From CAISCU01 sp943361925 (GTDB lineage Bacteria > Bacteroidota > Bacteroidia > UKL13-3), in contig CALRIT020000005.1 of NCBI GenBank assembly GCA_943361925.1, positions 1-64,000 on the forward strand: a stretch of 64,000 bases of DNA, read 5' to 3'. The notes below the pieces were generated by a model. The model had not been told where the DNA came from and did not search any database. It saw only the letters and a program-made list of their open reading frames with translations. Numbering within the stretch: position 1 is the first letter of the stretch; each line of letters opens with the position of its first letter. The translations under genes were made by a program, and so were the position numbers. Of the stretch, positions 60,801-64,000 are shown in pieces.

Positions 60801-61153
60801 GCATGCTATATAAAGAGAATACTTCTTTTGAAACATTAGTTATTGAACCTCTAATTATTTCTCCTGATGGCGATGGTTTTCAGGATTTCTTACAAATTAA
60901 TTATCGGTTTACATCAAATGATATAACAATGAATTTATTTATCATTAATGAAAGAGGATTAAAAGTAAAGGAGATTGTTTTGGCGGAAAGAGTTGGATAT
61001 GAAGGCTTTTTTCTTTGGGATGGCTCAACAGATAATGGAATTTTACCTAATGAGGGAGTGTATTTGGTTCGACAAGAATTATATAATAGCAGTGGTCAAT
61101 TTGAAGTGAATCAAAAACCAATTTTGTTAACTAGAAGAGCAAGAGTCGACTAA
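57806..61153 (+). CDS. Large secreted protein with Ig-like and lamin-tail domains, T9SS type B-like C-terminus
   Basis: This 1115-residue protein has a signal peptide (FCLYFLLMIGISSPIKAQ) and an N-terminal beta-sandwich (about 30-225). Three pairs then alternate an Ig/SbsA-like domain (about 235-325, 490-590, 745-850) and a lamin-tail domain (about 330-455, 595-720, 855-1000; starts such as LLFSEIMFDPEP, VLIHEILFDSEF, IVLNEVLFNPKS). The C-terminal about 95 residues (SPDGDGFQDFLQINY, FFLWDGSTDNG, GVYLVRQELY) look like a FlgD-type/gliding-motility (T9SS type B, CHU_C-like) sorting domain. It is likely a cell-surface or extracellular structural protein. Its stop overlaps the convergent lnt stop by 4 bases. 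Confidence 0.85.
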   Translation: MKTFRLYSTLFCLYFLLMIGISSPIKAQVSDDFSDFDLKSNPSWLGDDSLFQVNLNSELQSNARTGTSGEISLVIPILPIGKNMVWKSGFRYGFNPSSQNVFRFFLYADSLNLLKSSKALFLQFGGSTGSTDTLLLIQTSNGQKSTIAKGRPATLGKSINSGVFKVLFDSSGSLSVWLDTANAAYFNKEFELPFQFDSTLFYTGYSFKFTSTNTKNFYADDFYFGPILFDTIPPNVSKANMLSSQLLEIEFDECIDTSKQNLEISLNNQLIGFKTNWTQSNKTLRIILDKALPDSLLELKLSGIQDLAGNLMGDSSLFLFYHQIQKQELLFSEIMFDPEPSKGLPNAEYLEVYNAGKFPVSLKGIKITDGSATSILPDFTLKQDAFLLLHAASDSSLFQGKFSVLLANFPSLNNSGDRLQIIGTDGLIIDDVSYDMSWFGTSVLPDGGLSLSLLHPTKLCEGKKAWSASKESIGGSPRERNLGWNILPDTIAPVLSSYQTINQTRILLVFDDKTSLGKLKYLFNSDSIEADLVWSSFLNDSFIFNWLPLSERETRSFQLTNWSDCSGNQRLQKAEVFYMTPSEAYQNDVLIHEILFDSEFNNEFVELFNKSDRLIQLKNMVLKRGSSFIKLPEYLLYPDSFVVLCKEPNINFKNPLAFSSFPSLSLNDSLFLFNSLGFRVHEVYYKQDWYHDEFKKQQKSWSIEMIDSENPCAGMSNWHVSNNDEFRHTAGRMNSVKESNSDRLKPEFTRIYPVSNSEILFYFNEAIDSNSLFVFKSDLFDGSRFTSFNNHQTFLYKSQSPFDTVNLINIKLNGMKDCAGNKLVDTLVFFKFPVEDSTAIVLNEVLFNPKSGGSDFIELYNRSSNYIDLKNYYFASSTDLISEYKEVLPIYEKGYLMPPNSYLVFTEINQTDFYPNVNSKLQLFSRIPSLPDDGIYLHLLDKSGYKLETMLASDELHFNSIVEKEGVSLERLSPFSNPKNNWTSSSAFCEYASPTQKNCMLYKENTSFETLVIEPLIISPDGDGFQDFLQINYRFTSNDITMNLFIINERGLKVKEIVLAERVGYEGFFLWDGSTDNGILPNEGVYLVRQELYNSSGQFEVNQKPILLTRRARVD

Positions 61154-62787
61154 GAGTTGAAATCAGGTTGTTTCCTATAGCGATAAATTTTCATCAGAAT
61201 ATTAAAGAAATAAAAAATGATGAAGTAGTTTATAATTTCGCTGTATTTAACAAACGTGGTTTCAATAGGAAGTAATTTTAATTCCTGTGATAAAGCATCT
61301 TCTGTCCACCATTCTGATTTTTGAAGAATATTTCCTTCTGCATCAATAAAGCCGCTGATGCCGGTGTTCGCACTTCTGGCTACTGGTCTTCTTGTTTCTA
61401 TGGCTCTTAATCTAGCATAGCTAAAATGTTGCGCAAATCCAGGTGTATTTCCCCACCAGCCATCATTGGTGATGATACAAATTACATCTGTTCCTTTATT
61501 GATATAACTTGTTAGGAAATCCGGAAAAACAGATTCATAACAAATAACCGGTGCAAGTCCAATTCTTTGTTTGGTATTAAACACCATACTTTCACCGTCA
61601 GAACCTAAACTTCCACTGGTACCACCTAAGTCGATTGCGAATGATTCTAGAAATCCAAAAATTTGAGGATAAGGCATTTTTTCTACACCCGGAACCATTT
61701 TGTTTTTATGGTAAATAGAAACAGAATCATTGCCTGAGATGAGTAATGCAGTATTATAAGAATCTATATAAACCTGATATTTTTTCCAAAATCTTGCAGT
61801 AATAGGTAGTTTTCCGTTATCATTCGGAAATGTCTTGTATGAATCGGCACCAACAAGTAAGGTTAAACCCGGATGTCGGCTTAAAAATTCCTTACAAGCT
61901 TTTATCAAATATTCATTTTCAATTTCACCTTCATTGATTCCTCCTTGTAATGCAGTTTCCGGAAAGAGAACAAATTGAGTTGAAGGTGTAATTTTCTTTT
62001 CAGCCAGGTAAATCATCTTCTCCAATTGTTCTGTTGGAGTCATCCCATCAAATTTCTCTTTATATGGATCGATATTAGGTTGAACTACAACAATATTGGC
62101 TGTTTTCGATTGATACTTGTTCATGGTGTCTCGTAAATTCTGAAGCACCAGATAGGAGAAAAGAGCAGGTAGGAAAAGGTAAATGAAACCTAGGTTAAAT
62201 AATTTCTTTTTGACAAGAATTGGTTCAATACTTTTGCGTATTTGAAGCCATTCATACACTTTTTTATTTACTATTAAAATCCAAAAGCTACCACCAAGAA
62301 CACCGGTATATTCATACCATTGAACAGCATGAGGGAAAACCGCAAAAACATTTCCTATTATCAACCATGGAAATGCGAGGTCCCAATGAAATTGCATCAG
62401 CTCCATACAAATCCATGTGCCTATAAAAATTGCGTATTCAGTTTTGCCGGTTTTTTTGCTGATTGAATGCATCAACATAAATGGCAATAACATCGGAGCA
62501 CTATTGATGAAAAAAGCTGCTATGGCGCCTCCGGAACTCGCATTCCATATCCACCAAACAGTTCCTGCATTCCAAACAATCATGCCAATCCAAGCGTAAA
62601 CAAAAAGCCAAAGTTTTGAATTGGCTTGTTGTTTCCTGATTTGTCTTTCAAGTTCGAAAAACGGAATCAAGGCCACGAATGCAAGAGGAAACAATGAAAA
62701 AGGCTGCCAAGAAGCAACAAGTAAAGTTGCTCCTGTTAAACTGAGGAGTAAATACCTCAGGTGATTATTTTTTACCGCCGATAACAA
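61150..62787 (-). CDS. lnt: Apolipoprotein N-acyltransferase
   Basis: This 545-residue membrane enzyme has several N-terminal helices and then a nitrilase-like periplasmic domain with the catalytic set: Glu in LFPETALQGG, Lys in KMVPGVEKMP, Cys in PVICYESVFPDF. It adds the third acyl chain to lipoproteins at the inner membrane, the last step of lipoprotein maturation, relevant to the several lipobox proteins in this window. It overlaps rsmI by 23 bases, so the two are likely co-transcribed. Confidence 0.93.
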   Translation of the reverse strand: MLSAVKNNHLRYLLLSLTGATLLVASWQPFSLFPLAFVALIPFFELERQIRKQQANSKLWLFVYAWIGMIVWNAGTVWWIWNASSGGAIAAFFINSAPMLLPFMLMHSISKKTGKTEYAIFIGTWICMELMQFHWDLAFPWLIIGNVFAVFPHAVQWYEYTGVLGGSFWILIVNKKVYEWLQIRKSIEPILVKKKLFNLGFIYLFLPALFSYLVLQNLRDTMNKYQSKTANIVVVQPNIDPYKEKFDGMTPTEQLEKMIYLAEKKITPSTQFVLFPETALQGGINEGEIENEYLIKACKEFLSRHPGLTLLVGADSYKTFPNDNGKLPITARFWKKYQVYIDSYNTALLISGNDSVSIYHKNKMVPGVEKMPYPQIFGFLESFAIDLGGTSGSLGSDGESMVFNTKQRIGLAPVICYESVFPDFLTSYINKGTDVICIITNDGWWGNTPGFAQHFSYARLRAIETRRPVARSANTGISGFIDAEGNILQKSEWWTEDALSQELKLLPIETTFVKYSEIINYFIIFYFFNILMKIYRYRKQPDFNS

Positions 62788-63445
62788 TTACAAATTCTCC
62801 TTTAATAATATGTGTTTCAAAATGAGTTAAAACTTCTGCTGTAGTTCCATTTACTGTTTCTTCAAACATCTTGGTAAGTTCTCGGCTAACAGATATTTGT
62901 CGCTCTGCACCAAGATACTCAACAAATTGTTGTAATGCTTTTAAAAGTCGGTGAGGGCTTTCATACAGCACAGTAGTTCTTTCTTCTTCAGCCAATTTTT
63001 TGAGTGCTGTTTGTCTTCCCTTTTTTTCTGGAAGAAATCCGATGTAAGTGAATTCATCGCAGGGCAAACCGCTTTTCACTAGGGCTGGAACAAATGCAGT
63101 TGCACCGGGTAAACATTCTAAAGGCAATTGGTTTTCCATACAGGCTCTTGCTAATAAAAAACCAGGATCGCTAATACCGGGAGTTCCGGCATCACTAACC
63201 TGCGCAATGTTTTTTCCTTCTTTTAAATCGTTGATTACTTGTAATAAAACCTTGTGTTCGTTGTGCGAATGATAGGAGTGAAGGGTCTTACTAATTCCGT
63301 AATGACTTAAAAGTTTAAGTGTTTGTCGGGTATCTTCAGCAAGAATATAATCTACCTCTTTAAGTATTCTCAATGCTCTAAGGGTTATATCCTCAAGATT
63401 TCCGATTGGAGTAGGAACCAAATATAATTTACCGGTTTCGGCCAT
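62765..63445 (-). CDS. rsmI: 16S rRNA (cytidine-1402-2'-O)-methyltransferase
   Basis: This 226-residue protein has the YLVPTPIGNLEDITLRAL motif, AEDTRQT and SDAGTPGISDPG of the tetrapyrrole-methylase-fold RsmI family, which methylates C1402 of 16S rRNA in the decoding centre using SAM. Length is near the family's lower range (about 230-290). Gene order rsmI-lnt is tight with a 23-base overlap. Confidence 0.95.
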   Translation of the reverse strand: MAETGKLYLVPTPIGNLEDITLRALRILKEVDYILAEDTRQTLKLLSHYGISKTLHSYHSHNEHKVLLQVINDLKEGKNIAQVSDAGTPGISDPGFLLARACMENQLPLECLPGATAFVPALVKSGLPCDEFTYIGFLPEKKGRQTALKKLAEEERTTVLYESPHRLLKALQQFVEYLGAERQISVSRELTKMFEETVNGTTAEVLTHFETHIIKGEFVIVIGGKK

Positions 63446-63537
63446 GTCTACAAATTAAGTCGCTTTGAATCAATATTTCATAACTTAAAAGAATAGAGAA
63501 CAAAAGAATTAATATTATTGCCCAAATTAATTTAATT

Positions 63538-64000
63538 ATGAGCCGTTTATTTAACAGACTCGAGGTTTACACGCTCTATTTTCTCGAATATTTAAAATTC
63601 GGAGAATTCGGTTCCTTGATTCAAGCTTTTGTTTACATGTTTACAAGGAAATCTTATACCAAAGGAGGAATTGTAAGAACTTCTATGGGTAAATTTGATA
63701 CCAGACCACATACTTTAGATTTTCAGTATATCAATTATGCTTACGAAATCGGCATTAAAAGATTTATTGAAAAGGAAAACTTCCATATTTTTATGGACAT
63801 TGGTGCTTGTTTAGGTGAATACTGCATTTGGCTTGGTGCAAAAGGCAAAAGATGTTTAGCATTTGAGCCAGTAAAGGGTAGTTATGAAATGATTGATAGA
63901 AATATTGAAATCAATGGATTAAGAGAGAATGTTAAAGCACATAATTATGGTTTGGGGAGCAAACATTCAATTGAATTTTTTAGCATTAATCAGATCAATC
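63538..64000 (+). CDS. FkbM-family-like methyltransferase, C-terminus cut by window edge
   Basis: This is open from ATG 63538 (MSRLFNRLEVYTLYFLEYLKFG) to the end of the window, about 154 residues. The SAM-binding motif IFMDIGACLGEYCIWLG and the second motif CLAFEPVKGSYEMIDRNIEIN match FkbM-type methyltransferases, which O-methylate sugars or small molecules. There is no signal peptide. It is divergent from rsmI with about 90 bases between, so it likely has its own promoter. The rest is outside the window. Confidence 0.75.
   Translation, partial: MSRLFNRLEVYTLYFLEYLKFGEFGSLIQAFVYMFTRKSYTKGGIVRTSMGKFDTRPHTLDFQYINYAYEIGIKRFIEKENFHIFMDIGACLGEYCIWLGAKGKRCLAFEPVKGSYEMIDRNIEINGLRENVKAHNYGLGSKHSIEFFSINQIN

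Noticed and set aside
1..64000. CRISPR array, tRNA genes, IS elements, phage genes, toxin-antitoxin pairs
   Set aside because: I saw no regularly spaced repeats, no recognisable cloverleaf gene, no transposase or integrase motif, and no paired small toxin/antitoxin ORFs.

Overview
The window looks like a chromosomal segment of an AT-rich, aerobic member of the Bacteroidota. The evidence is: type IX secretion (T9SS) C-terminal sorting domains on two large secreted proteins; a LuxR-tailed propeller/Y_Y_Y regulator; several candidate promoters of the Bacteroidota form TAnnTTTG; A-rich leaders with no clear Shine-Dalgarno sequence; and many secreted or lipobox proteins. Oxygen-dependent enzymes (a Rieske oxygenase and a CarF/TMEM189-type desaturase) point to aerobic life. 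I see no tRNA, rRNA, CRISPR array, insertion sequence, prophage or integrase.

Layout. 1-1928: a truncated OmpA-like protein and an unknown secreted protein. 2019-9270 (minus): a tightly overlapping seven-gene operon (ATP-grasp, GNAT-like protein, Rieske oxygenase, NAD-dependent epimerase/3beta-HSD-like protein, metallo-beta-lactamase-fold hydrolase, PaaK/F390-synthetase-like adenylating enzyme, KASIII-like condensing enzyme). It reads as an uncharacterised lipid or small-molecule pathway and is the best candidate for an undescribed system. 9407-12734: a barrel protein, YjdM, a lipoprotein, a YehS-like protein and dCMP deaminase. 12956-18743: a TPR histidine kinase, an SPFH/MtfA-like gene pair, and a plasmanylethanolamine-desaturase-like protein. 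18791-22608: a Tat-signal pirin and a GH38-like enzyme. 22856-29065: a response regulator, a membrane-anchored propeller regulator, and a modular T9SS cargo protein. 29300-38709: a SulP transporter, HrpB, an EF-hand membrane protein, an Omp85-like barrel and RF3.

38716-49612 is a sensory block: a PAS membrane protein, a PAS/GAF/receiver protein whose dimerisation helix lacks the phospho-accepting His, a 1595-residue kinase with about nine PAS domains, a stand-alone receiver, and a receiver-kinase-receiver hybrid.

50923-55040 is a sulfide/sulfane-sulfur locus: SQR, a single-Cys TusE/DsrC-like protein and a DsrE-like protein on plus; a rhodanese-thioredoxin lipoprotein, thioredoxin, a DUF2892 protein and two rhodaneses on minus. 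The two outer transcription units carry the same palindromic motif with core AACAATTGTTAC upstream, which suggests one shared regulator. The rest (cytochrome b5-like protein, DEAD-box helicase, Asd, a lamin-tail-domain secreted protein, Lnt, RsmI, a truncated FkbM-type methyltransferase) is mostly housekeeping.
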